From: Flavobacterium sp. SH_e
GTDB taxonomy: Bacteria; Bacteroidota; Bacteroidia; Flavobacteriales; Flavobacteriaceae
Length of the DNA: 64,000 bases
Direction: 5' to 3'
Assembly (NCBI RefSeq): GCF_025717045.1
Contig: NZ_JAOVZN010000003.1
Span: forward strand, 380,680-444,679
The notes under the pieces are model-generated. The model was given only the letters and a program-made list of their open reading frames with translations, did not search any database and was not told the origin of the DNA. A program made the position numbers and the translations under genes. Shown here piece by piece: positions 28,398 through 35,770 of this stretch (within the stretch, counting starts at the first letter, position 1; each line of letters begins with the position of its first letter).

Positions 28398-29189
28398 TTA
28401 TTCTTCGTTTGAAGGTTTTCCTATTGTAGCTAGGATTCCACCATCTACATATAAAATGTGACCGTTTACAAAATCACTCGCTTTTGATGATAAAAATATC
28501 GCCGCTCCAGCCAAATCGCTTGGATCACCCCATTTTGCTGCAGGAGTTCTGCTGATGATGAAATCATTAAACGGATGTCCATCAACTCTAATTGGTTTGG
28601 TTTGTTCTGTTGCAAAATATCCAGGACCGATTCCGTTAATCTGAACATTGTATTTTGCCCATTCTGTTGCCATGTTTTTAGTCAGCATTTTCAAGCCTCC
28701 TTTTGCAGCAGCGTAAGCAGAAACTGTATTTCTTCCCAACTCACTCATCATTGAGCAAATGTTGATGATTTTTCCTTGACGTCTTTCGATCATTCCTTTG
28801 GCAACATGCTTGGAAACGATAAACGGACTTACAAGATCAATATCGACTACTTCTCTGAAATCTGAAACTTCCATATCGAGAAGCGGAATTCTTTTGATAA
28901 TTCCAGCATTATTGATTAAGATATCAATTGATCCAACTTCGCTTTCAATTTTCGCAACAGCAGTTTTTACTTCCTGCTCTTCTGTTACATTAAATTTGTA
29001 ACCAACTGCATTAATGCCTTCACTTTTTAGTTCTGCTACAGCATTATCAATTTTTTCTTGAGATGAATTTCCGTTTACAACGATTGTTGCACCTGCCTGA
29101 CCTAATCCTTTTGCCATTGCCATTCCCAGTCCGTGCGTACTTCCAGTGATAAGGGCAACTTTTCCTTTTATATCAAATAAATTTGTCAA
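28398..29189 (-). CDS. kduD: 2-dehydro-3-deoxy-D-gluconate 5-dehydrogenase (KduD)
   Basis: 263 aa classical short-chain dehydrogenase. Cofactor motif TGSTHGLGMAMAKGLG, NNAG block in ILINNAGIIKRIPLLDME, catalytic Ser in INICSMMSE and the YAAAK tetrad. The C-terminus ends FVNGHILYVDGG. In pectin degraders KduD reduces 2,5-diketo-3-deoxygluconate to KDG. That assignment here rests on adjacency to kduI (1-bp gap) and subgroup resemblance. Confidence 0.92.
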   Translation of the reverse strand: MTNLFDIKGKVALITGSTHGLGMAMAKGLGQAGATIVVNGNSSQEKIDNAVAELKSEGINAVGYKFNVTEEQEVKTAVAKIESEVGSIDILINNAGIIKRIPLLDMEVSDFREVVDIDLVSPFIVSKHVAKGMIERRQGKIINICSMMSELGRNTVSAYAAAKGGLKMLTKNMATEWAKYNVQINGIGPGYFATEQTKPIRVDGHPFNDFIISRTPAAKWGDPSDLAGAAIFLSSKASDFVNGHILYVDGGILATIGKPSNEE

Positions 29190-29190
29190 C

Positions 29191-30030
29191 TTATCTTAAA
29201 TCAGTGATTTTACAAACATCCATATCTCCATAATCTAAGTTTTCACCAGCCATACCCCAGATAAAAGTATAATTGCTAGTTCCTGAACCTGAGTGAATAG
29301 ACCAAGGCGGAGAAATTACTGCCTGATGATTGTTCATCCAAATATGTCTTGTTTCTTGCGGTTGTCCCATAAAGTGGCAAACTGCTTGATCTTGTGGAAT
29401 ATCTAAATAGAAATAAACTTCCATTCTACGATCGTGAACGTGTGCAGGCATCGTATTCCAAACACTTCCCGGTTTTAATTCTGTCATTCCCATTTGCAAT
29501 TGGCAAGTTGTCACCACGTTTCCAATAATCATTTGGTTTACGGTACGGTGATTTGCTGTTTCCATCGTTCCCAATTGTAATTTATTAGCTTCAGCTAAAC
29601 TTACTTTCTTAGTTGGATAAGTGGTATGTGCCGGTGCAGAGTTCAAATAGAATTTAGCAGGATTGTTTTTGTCGTCACTTTTAAAAACCACCTCTTTATT
29701 TCCAGCTCCGATATACAAAGCATCTTTAAAACCTAACTCATAAGTTGTTCCTTCTACTACAACAGAACCGCTTCCTCCAACATTGATGATTCCCAACTCT
29801 CTACGCTCTAAAAAGTAAGGTGCTTTTAAAGGATCGATTGTTTCTAAAGCTAAATCGCCTTTTACAGGAACTGCAGAACCAGCAATGTATCTGTCGTAGT
29901 GTGAATAAACCAATACAACTTCGTCCTCTTGCATTAAGTCATCAATTAAGAATTCTTCTCTCAATTGCTGCGTATCATATTTTTTAACTGCTTCTGGGCT
30001 TGACGCGTATCTTGAACTATATTTTGTCAT
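29191..30030 (-). CDS. kduI: 5-keto-4-deoxyuronate isomerase (KduI)
   Basis: 279 aa, one residue from the E. coli length. Cupin-fold enzyme with the metal-binding block MPAHVHDRRMEVYFYLDIP (two His and a Glu) and the second block SPPWSIHSGSGTSNYTFIWG with the fourth ligand. It isomerises 4-deoxy-L-threo-5-hexosulose uronate, the spontaneous product of unsaturated galacturonate released by GH105, to 2,5-diketo-3-deoxygluconate. A LacI operator abutting a -7 box lies just upstream, so it leads the kduI-kduD-uxaC segment. Confidence 0.95.
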   Translation of the reverse strand: MTKYSSRYASSPEAVKKYDTQQLREEFLIDDLMQEDEVVLVYSHYDRYIAGSAVPVKGDLALETIDPLKAPYFLERRELGIINVGGSGSVVVEGTTYELGFKDALYIGAGNKEVVFKSDDKNNPAKFYLNSAPAHTTYPTKKVSLAEANKLQLGTMETANHRTVNQMIIGNVVTTCQLQMGMTELKPGSVWNTMPAHVHDRRMEVYFYLDIPQDQAVCHFMGQPQETRHIWMNNHQAVISPPWSIHSGSGTSNYTFIWGMAGENLDYGDMDVCKITDLR

Positions 30031-30043
30031 AATTTTAAATTAA

Positions 30044-30088
30044 TGTAATCGATTGCACAAAATTATATTTTTATATTTAAATAGCATA
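30044..30088 (-). promoter_or_regulatory. LacI operator and promoter of the kduI operon
   Basis: TGTAATCGATTGCA (30044-30057) directly adjoins the minus-strand -7 box TAATTTTG (30058-30065). A weak -33 (TATG, 30085-30088) is 19 bp upstream. Same geometry as at exuT and the GH28 gene. Confidence 0.7.
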
Positions 30089-30128
30089 ATTGAAAACGAA
30101 AAATTATTTCAATTATCCTAATTTTTCT

Positions 30129-31595
30129 TTATAGATCAGTGATTGGAGCATATTTAGGAACCAGTGATTTCATTACAATCCAACCAGTTAAGTAACAAAT
30201 TGCACAAATTGAAAAGATAATAAAATAACCCGCTTCTATTCCTTTAAATCCCATAAAAACCATTTCTGTTTCTTTAGCATAATCAAACAAAACTCCTGAA
30301 CCTTTATTGATTACTGTAGATCCAATTCCACCTGCTAAACCGCCGATTCCTGTAATTGTTGCAATTGCTTTCTTAGGAAACATATCTCCAACCGTTGTGA
30401 AAATATTTGCCGACCAAGATTGGTGCGCTGCCCCTGCAATTCCAATAATAATTACTGGAACCCAGTAACTAATGTAACCAAGTGGCTGTGCGATTAAAGC
30501 TAATAATGGGAAAAATGCAAAAATCAACATCGCTCTCATTCTTCCTTCATAAGGATTCATTCCTTTTTTCTCAACGAAATACGTTGGAAGCCATCCTCCA
30601 ATGATTGATAATAATGTAATTAAATAAAGTACAAATAATGGAAAAGCAGCTTCTGTAGAATCCATTCCGTAAACAGAACTTAAATAAGCTGGAGTCCAGA
30701 ATAAAAAGAACCACCAAACTCCGTCTGTCATGAATTTACCAAACGCAAACGCCCATGTCTGTTTGTATTTAAAACAATCTGCTAAAGAAACTTTTCCTTT
30801 AGCTTCAGGTTTGAAACCAATTTTACTATCCTCAATATCATCTTGTTGAATATAAGCCAATTCTTCTGCTGTAACTTTAGAATGTCTTTCTGGCTTATCG
30901 TACATAAACATCCAAAATCCCATCCAAACAAAACCTAAAGCTCCGATAATGATAAAAGACATTTCCCAACCAAAAGATTTTGCAATAAACGGAATTGTAA
31001 TTGGCGCCGCTAAAGCTCCAACTGTTGCACCTGCGTTAAAGATACTTGTTGCAAATGCTCTGTCTTTTTTAGGAAAATATTCTGCTGTAGTTTTAATAGC
31101 CGCAGGGAAGTTTCCTGCTTCTCCAACTGCTAAAACGAAACGAGCAAAAATAAATAGCGCCACACTTACATTGATTACCAAAGCTGTATCACTTATTGTA
31201 CTGATTATTTCTTTTGAACCATGAAACCCTACAAACCATTCTCCTGTAATAATTCCTGAAGTAGCAATTCCGCAAAAAGCGTGAAGACAAGCTCCCACAG
31301 ACCATATTCCGATTGCCCAAAGAAATCCTTTTTTAGTATCCAACCAATCCACAAATCTTCCAGCAAACAATAAGGAAACTGCATAAAAAATAGAAAACAA
31401 AGCAGTGATATTTCCGTAGTCATTGTTTGTCCAGTGAAATTCTGGCGCAATAAAATCACTCCAAGTTAAAGAAAGCACTTGTCTGTCCAGATAATTGATC
31501 GTAGTTGCAAAAAATAATAATGCGCAAATACTCCAACGGTATTTACCGGTTGTCTTAACACTCTGATTTACTGCAACGGTTTCGGTTTGATTCAT
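30129..31595 (-). CDS. exuT: MFS hexuronate transporter
   Basis: 488 aa, about 12 membrane helices. Family features include RWSICALLFFATTINYLDRQ at the N-terminus, RFVLAVGEAGNFPAAIKTTA and a cytoplasmic central loop (near 230-275). It is longer than E. coli ExuT (about 430 aa), with an extra segment between helices 3 and 4 (around HGSKEIISTISD). It would take up galacturonate/glucuronate by proton symport across the inner membrane. It has its own promoter and LacI operator and is followed 98 bp later by kduI. Confidence 0.92.
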   Translation of the reverse strand: MNQTETVAVNQSVKTTGKYRWSICALLFFATTINYLDRQVLSLTWSDFIAPEFHWTNNDYGNITALFSIFYAVSLLFAGRFVDWLDTKKGFLWAIGIWSVGACLHAFCGIATSGIITGEWFVGFHGSKEIISTISDTALVINVSVALFIFARFVLAVGEAGNFPAAIKTTAEYFPKKDRAFATSIFNAGATVGALAAPITIPFIAKSFGWEMSFIIIGALGFVWMGFWMFMYDKPERHSKVTAEELAYIQQDDIEDSKIGFKPEAKGKVSLADCFKYKQTWAFAFGKFMTDGVWWFFLFWTPAYLSSVYGMDSTEAAFPLFVLYLITLLSIIGGWLPTYFVEKKGMNPYEGRMRAMLIFAFFPLLALIAQPLGYISYWVPVIIIGIAGAAHQSWSANIFTTVGDMFPKKAIATITGIGGLAGGIGSTVINKGSGVLFDYAKETEMVFMGFKGIEAGYFIIFSICAICYLTGWIVMKSLVPKYAPITDL

Positions 31596-31704
31596 AGTAA
31601 GTTGAAATTATAGTTTTGTAATTTTTGGTAAGCGTGAGATAGTTCTATTTACATCTTTCTAAAAATATTAAAACCAACAAATTAACATTCTACGAAAGAA
31701 ATAA

Positions 31705-31749
31705 TGTAATCGATTGCACAAATATAGTTTTTAATCTGTATAATCCAAA
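31705..31749 (-). promoter_or_regulatory. LacI operator and consensus promoter of exuT
   Basis: The -33 box TTTG (31746-31749), a 19-bp spacer and the -7 box TATATTTG (31719-31726) match the Bacteroidota consensus exactly on the minus strand. The operator TGTAATCGATTGCA (31705-31718) follows without a gap, over the expected start site. The remainder of the 31596-32001 gap is AT-rich; a weak plus-strand TACTTTTC (31897-31904) may serve the next gene. Confidence 0.78.
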
Positions 31750-32001
31750 TAAATTATATATAAAATTATTTAAAGTGGCTAAATAAACATATTAAGCAAA
31801 AAAAATAATACAAAATTACACATTAAACAATATATTTGTTAAAAGCCAATAGACAAAAATCATCCTTTTTATGGTATAAAATTGTCCAAAACTTGATACT
31901 TTTCGCGCTTATTTTACCTATTTTTATTAAACAATTTTAGTTCTCTTATTTTTAGAACCAAAATAAAATAAACAATTGTAAACCAAATAATTATAATTAA
32001 A

Positions 32002-32940
32002 TTGAAAAATACAACAACACAATCTTTAAGAAAAATTACATTAAGTTTTTTTCTGTTTTCGGGAATATTTAGCATTAACGCGCAAAATCAGGTAATTCCG
32101 TTGTGGAATAAAATTCCTGATGAAATAAAAGCTACTGATTATAAAGAAAAACCAGAACTGAAAGATGGAAAAATGCAAAGTACGAGTCAGGTTTCTGTAC
32201 CTACTTTAAGCATTTTTATTCCGAAAGAAACAAAAACTAATCAAACTGCTGTTGTAATTTGCCCTGGAGGCGGCTACACGCATTTGGCTTTTGATAAAGA
32301 AGGAACCAAAGTAGCTGAATGGTTCAATAGCTTAGGAATTGCAGCTTTTGTATTGAAATACCGCATGCCAACTGATTTAACGATGAAAAATAAAAATGTT
32401 GGTCCGTTGCAAGATGCGCAAGAAGCCATTCGCTATGTAAGACAAAATGCAGCAAAATGGAATATTGATCCTAATAAAATTGGAATTTTAGGTTTTTCAG
32501 CTGGAGGACATTTAGCGTCTACAGCTTCAACACATTACGATGACAAAGTTTATGAATCAGCTTTTAAAGTAAGTGCTCGTCCAGACTTTTCGCTACTAAT
32601 TTATCCTGTAATTTCGATGGAAAATGAAATAACACACAAAGGCTCGCAAATCAATTTACTTGGAAACAATCCTTCAAAAGAGTTAATAGATTCGTTTTCA
32701 AACGAAAAGAAAGTTACTTCGAAAACACCTCCAACTTTCTTAATTCATGCTACAGATGACACTGTTGTAATTCCAGAGAATAGCATCAATTACTATTTAG
32801 CCTTAAAGAAGAATGGCGTTTCTGCAGAAATGCATATCTACGAAAAAGGCGGTCACGGATTTGGCTTAGGAATTAGCGACACAAATAAATTCTGGACTAG
32901 AGACTGCGAAGAATGGCTTAAAGCAAACGGTTATAACTAA
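32002..32940 (+). CDS. secreted alpha/beta hydrolase, acetyl-esterase-like
   Basis: 312 aa, read from a TTG codon: the frame opens at 31972, holds no ATG before the mature protein, and the TTG is followed by a good signal peptide (ending ...FSINAQ). Oxyanion block CPGGGYTHLAFDKEG, nucleophile Ser166 in GFSAGGH, acid in HATDDTVV and His in KGGHGFGLG. This is the BD-FAE/acetyl-xylan-esterase-like group. Divergent from exuT at the edge of the pectin locus, it probably removes ester groups from pectic or hemicellulosic oligosaccharides; substrate not determinable. Confidence 0.8.
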   Translation: MKNTTTQSLRKITLSFFLFSGIFSINAQNQVIPLWNKIPDEIKATDYKEKPELKDGKMQSTSQVSVPTLSIFIPKETKTNQTAVVICPGGGYTHLAFDKEGTKVAEWFNSLGIAAFVLKYRMPTDLTMKNKNVGPLQDAQEAIRYVRQNAAKWNIDPNKIGILGFSAGGHLASTASTHYDDKVYESAFKVSARPDFSLLIYPVISMENEITHKGSQINLLGNNPSKELIDSFSNEKKVTSKTPPTFLIHATDDTVVIPENSINYYLALKKNGVSAEMHIYEKGGHGFGLGISDTNKFWTRDCEEWLKANGYN

Positions 32941-32943
32941 AAT

Positions 32944-32978
32944 AAAAAAAGGCAAAACTTTTACAAGTTTTGCCTTTT
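32944..32978. terminator. bidirectional intrinsic terminator
   Basis: A perfect 10-bp stem (GGCAAAACTT at 32951-32960, complement at 32965-32974) with a 4-nt loop. T's follow on the plus strand and an A run precedes it (U run on the minus strand), serving the convergent esterase and PepSY genes. Confidence 0.85.
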
Positions 32979-33027
32979 GATCAAAAAAAAAAAAAAAACA
33001 AGGGATGAAAAAACCTTTTCAATATCT

Positions 33028-34440
33028 TTAAGCAGTAACTTCTTGTTCTGCTGTATTTTTCAATTTAGGAACAGGAATTGCTTTGCTTGCAACTTTTGGC
33101 TGAGCAGTCGGTTTCTTTTTACCAAATTTCTGTTTTCCCCACCAAATAATAAAACCTGTAATTGGTAAGCTCGCCGAAATTAAACTGGCAAAAAATGCAA
33201 TAAATTTCCCTGTTAATCCAAGAACGCTTCCTACATGAATATCATAATTCATACGTCGGATTTTATCTGGAATATTGGCCTCAGTATACTTTCCCGAAAA
33301 AGGTGTTTTAATTGAGATTTCTTTCAAACTCTGCTGATCAAAACTATATCGATCCATATTATAAAAAGTGTGTTTTTGCTTATATACAAAAGCACCAATT
33401 GGATCTGCAGGTTTCGCTGGAATACTGATTAAAATTCCAGCCGCTTGCGGATTTTCTTTTCTTAAATTCAATAAAACTTTATCGGCAGTTGTGATATTGA
33501 ATTCCTTCACATGAGTTGTATCAGATTTTGGAGATTCGCGATTTTCAACCAATGGTTTTCCTCCAGATGTGACCCAATACAACGATTTACTCCACCATCC
33601 AAAACTCCATACTAAACCTGTCACGGCTATGAAAAACAGAAATATACAACTGTAAAAACCAAGCACATTATGCATATCATAATTGACACGTTTAAAGCTC
33701 GCATCCCATTTAATTTTAAAACTTTTATCAATAATAGATTTAATCCATTTTGTTGGCCACCATAAAACGATACCCGAAATTAATAGTACCACAAAAATTA
33801 AAACTGCAACTCCAACAATTGGCCTTCCAATATCATAAGGAAGCCATAATGCGCGATGTCCGTTTAATATCCATCGGAAAAAATCGGGTGATTCACCTCT
33901 TGAAAAAGTTTTTATATTTAATATTTCTCCTGTATAAGGATTCATATAAACACTAATAAAAGTTCCAGATCTTCTGCCTCCTTTCGGTTTTTCTCCCTTT
34001 CCTTTTCCTTTGCCTTTTTCAGCAAGTTTTCCTTTTGCGTTTTCGTTTTTAGCAAAATCTTTTTTTCTTTCTCCTCTTTTCTCTCCGCGCCCTCCTTTTT
34101 CACCTTCTTCTTTTTTCTCCACAAAATAACCAACAATAGCTGCTTCATCTTTTGCGCCAAAAGTGACACTTGTAGCTTTTTTGTCTTTCATTTTTTTATC
34201 AGCAATCGAGACCAATTGCGAAGGCAGTAAAAATGCTTCATTCTGAGGTTTTACAAAACGCCAGTCTTCAATAAAATCTTTAATTTCATTTTCAAAAACA
34301 TAAATACAGCCTGTAAGACTGACAATTACTACAATGATTCCAGATGCCAAACCGAGCCACAAATGCAGCCAGGCCATAATACGCTTAAAAAGCGACTTTT
34401 TACTTTTTTTCTTATTATTCGGTTTTGAAGAAGAAAACAT
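33028..34440 (-). CDS. PepSY-domain inner-membrane protein, XusC-like
   Basis: 470 aa. Four membrane helices: near 23-50, about 215-235, about 260-285 and the C-terminal region ending SLPITGFIIWW. Conserved histidines appear in HLWLGLAS, NGHRALWLP, YDMHNVLGFY and YDIHVGSVLG, typical of PepSY-associated TM proteins linked to ferric-siderophore reduction. A striking Lys/Glu/Gly/Arg-rich segment (109-158) interrupts the first periplasmic domain. It is the last of three minus-strand genes (TonB receptor, DUF4374 lipoprotein, PepSY protein), the composition of the XusABC system of Bacteroides thetaiotaomicron. The likely role is iron release or transfer at the inner membrane (inference by synteny). 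Confidence 0.82.
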   Translation of the reverse strand: MFSSSKPNNKKKSKKSLFKRIMAWLHLWLGLASGIIVVIVSLTGCIYVFENEIKDFIEDWRFVKPQNEAFLLPSQLVSIADKKMKDKKATSVTFGAKDEAAIVGYFVEKKEEGEKGGRGEKRGERKKDFAKNENAKGKLAEKGKGKGKGEKPKGGRRSGTFISVYMNPYTGEILNIKTFSRGESPDFFRWILNGHRALWLPYDIGRPIVGVAVLIFVVLLISGIVLWWPTKWIKSIIDKSFKIKWDASFKRVNYDMHNVLGFYSCIFLFFIAVTGLVWSFGWWSKSLYWVTSGGKPLVENRESPKSDTTHVKEFNITTADKVLLNLRKENPQAAGILISIPAKPADPIGAFVYKQKHTFYNMDRYSFDQQSLKEISIKTPFSGKYTEANIPDKIRRMNYDIHVGSVLGLTGKFIAFFASLISASLPITGFIIWWGKQKFGKKKPTAQPKVASKAIPVPKLKNTAEQEVTA

Positions 34441-34513
34441 AATTGGATAGATAAATAGGATAAATGAAAAAACTGTAAGCCCTCATAAAATAAGGACTTA
34501 CAGTAAAAAAATA

Positions 34514-35746
34514 TTAGTATTTCAATTTTTGAATTGCAGTAATTTGTCCGCCTTCAACTTTCATACCTTTTGTTGCAACAGCAGTTGTACCGTTGATTGA
34601 GTAAATCCAGTTTCCATCAGGAGTATTGATACCTACAATTGCAGAACTTCCGTCTTCAGAAGTAATGTTGTAACGGCTAGTTACAGAAGTTAATGTTTCT
34701 GGTGCATTTGTTACCCAAGTAAATGTTTGGTTGTAAACATCTGCAATTGCCATTTTTACAGTTCCGCTATTTTTTCCAACATTTCCGTACATTAACAATA
34801 AGAATTTACCTTTTGAAATATAAGTTGTAGAAGAAATTTTATATCCGCCAGATTTTTCTTGAACGTTAAAGAAGTAAGATTGATCAAATTCTGTAGTTCC
34901 TTTTTTAATTTTAACAACAGCAGAAGGTTTGGTAGAAGTCATTACAGAATTGCTTGTAGCGATTGCACCTGAGAAACCGTAAGCATCTCCATTTTCATCC
35001 TGAAATAATCCGTTTGTGAAATAAGCTCCTAAATAACTTGTTCTGTTATCTTTGATTACTTTTTCTAATTTCAATTCTGGGTAGTTGTAAACCGCAACCC
35101 AGGTACTATCTGGATTTGCAGTTCCAAAGTTATCTACTCCATCTCCTTTAATACTCATATAAGGCATATATACTTTTTCTCCAACTTGAGTTGCCCAAGT
35201 AAAGAAAGCTCTTTCTCCATTCCCTGCTAATACTTTAGTATCTTGTTGAGCTTCACCAGTAATAAGTGAATTTACAGCATCAATTTTATACATTGAAGCA
35301 ATTGAAGCACCGCTTCTTGGAACTTTAATTGTCAAAATATCAGTATTTACAGCCGCAAAAACGTGTACAGTTTCTGCTTGAAAATCAGATTTCTTAACTA
35401 ATTTTCCTTCTGAATTTAAATTATAAGTTGTTACAGCTCCCGGATTTCCTTGTCCGTAAAGCAAACTGAAGAAATTATTTTGTGCTGTAATATAGTAACG
35501 ATACGTTCCGTCTTGCTCCAATCCGTTTCCTGTAGTTGTGATTGTTCCTGTTGAAACATCGTCTGCAGTCAATAAATAATCTGCAATTCCTGCTGCTCCA
35601 GTTGTTGCAGTAATAATATATTTCGTTTTCCCTGTATCAGTTCCTCCGCCAGTTTCTTCTCCTGATTTATCAGAATCACTGCTGCAAGAAAAAGCTGTAA
35701 AAGCTAAAACAGCTGATAATAAAGCTAATGTTGTACTTTTTTTCAT
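34514..35746 (-). CDS. DUF4374-family lipoprotein, XusB-like
   Basis: 410 aa. Lipoprotein signal with Cys21 (TAFSCSS), then a Ser/Asp/Gly-rich tether and a predicted beta-propeller with repeated strands (GNGLEQDGTYRYYI, TGEAQQDTKVLAG, NWIYSINGTTAVATKG). The family is DUF4374, to which XusB, the surface lipoprotein that binds xenosiderophores in Bacteroides, belongs. It sits 24 bp downstream of the TonB receptor and 73 bp upstream of the PepSY gene. A siderophore-binding partner of the receptor is the most economical reading; the ligand is unknown. Confidence 0.82.
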   Translation of the reverse strand: MKKSTTLALLSAVLAFTAFSCSSDSDKSGEETGGGTDTGKTKYIITATTGAAGIADYLLTADDVSTGTITTTGNGLEQDGTYRYYITAQNNFFSLLYGQGNPGAVTTYNLNSEGKLVKKSDFQAETVHVFAAVNTDILTIKVPRSGASIASMYKIDAVNSLITGEAQQDTKVLAGNGERAFFTWATQVGEKVYMPYMSIKGDGVDNFGTANPDSTWVAVYNYPELKLEKVIKDNRTSYLGAYFTNGLFQDENGDAYGFSGAIATSNSVMTSTKPSAVVKIKKGTTEFDQSYFFNVQEKSGGYKISSTTYISKGKFLLLMYGNVGKNSGTVKMAIADVYNQTFTWVTNAPETLTSVTSRYNITSEDGSSAIVGINTPDGNWIYSINGTTAVATKGMKVEGGQITAIQKLKY

Positions 35747-35770
35747 TGTATTATGTATTTGTATTAAAAA

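Noticed and set aside
33942..34169. Alternative-frame 75-codon reading in the PepSY gene
   Set aside because: It is a shadow created by the purine-rich low-complexity tract of the real gene.
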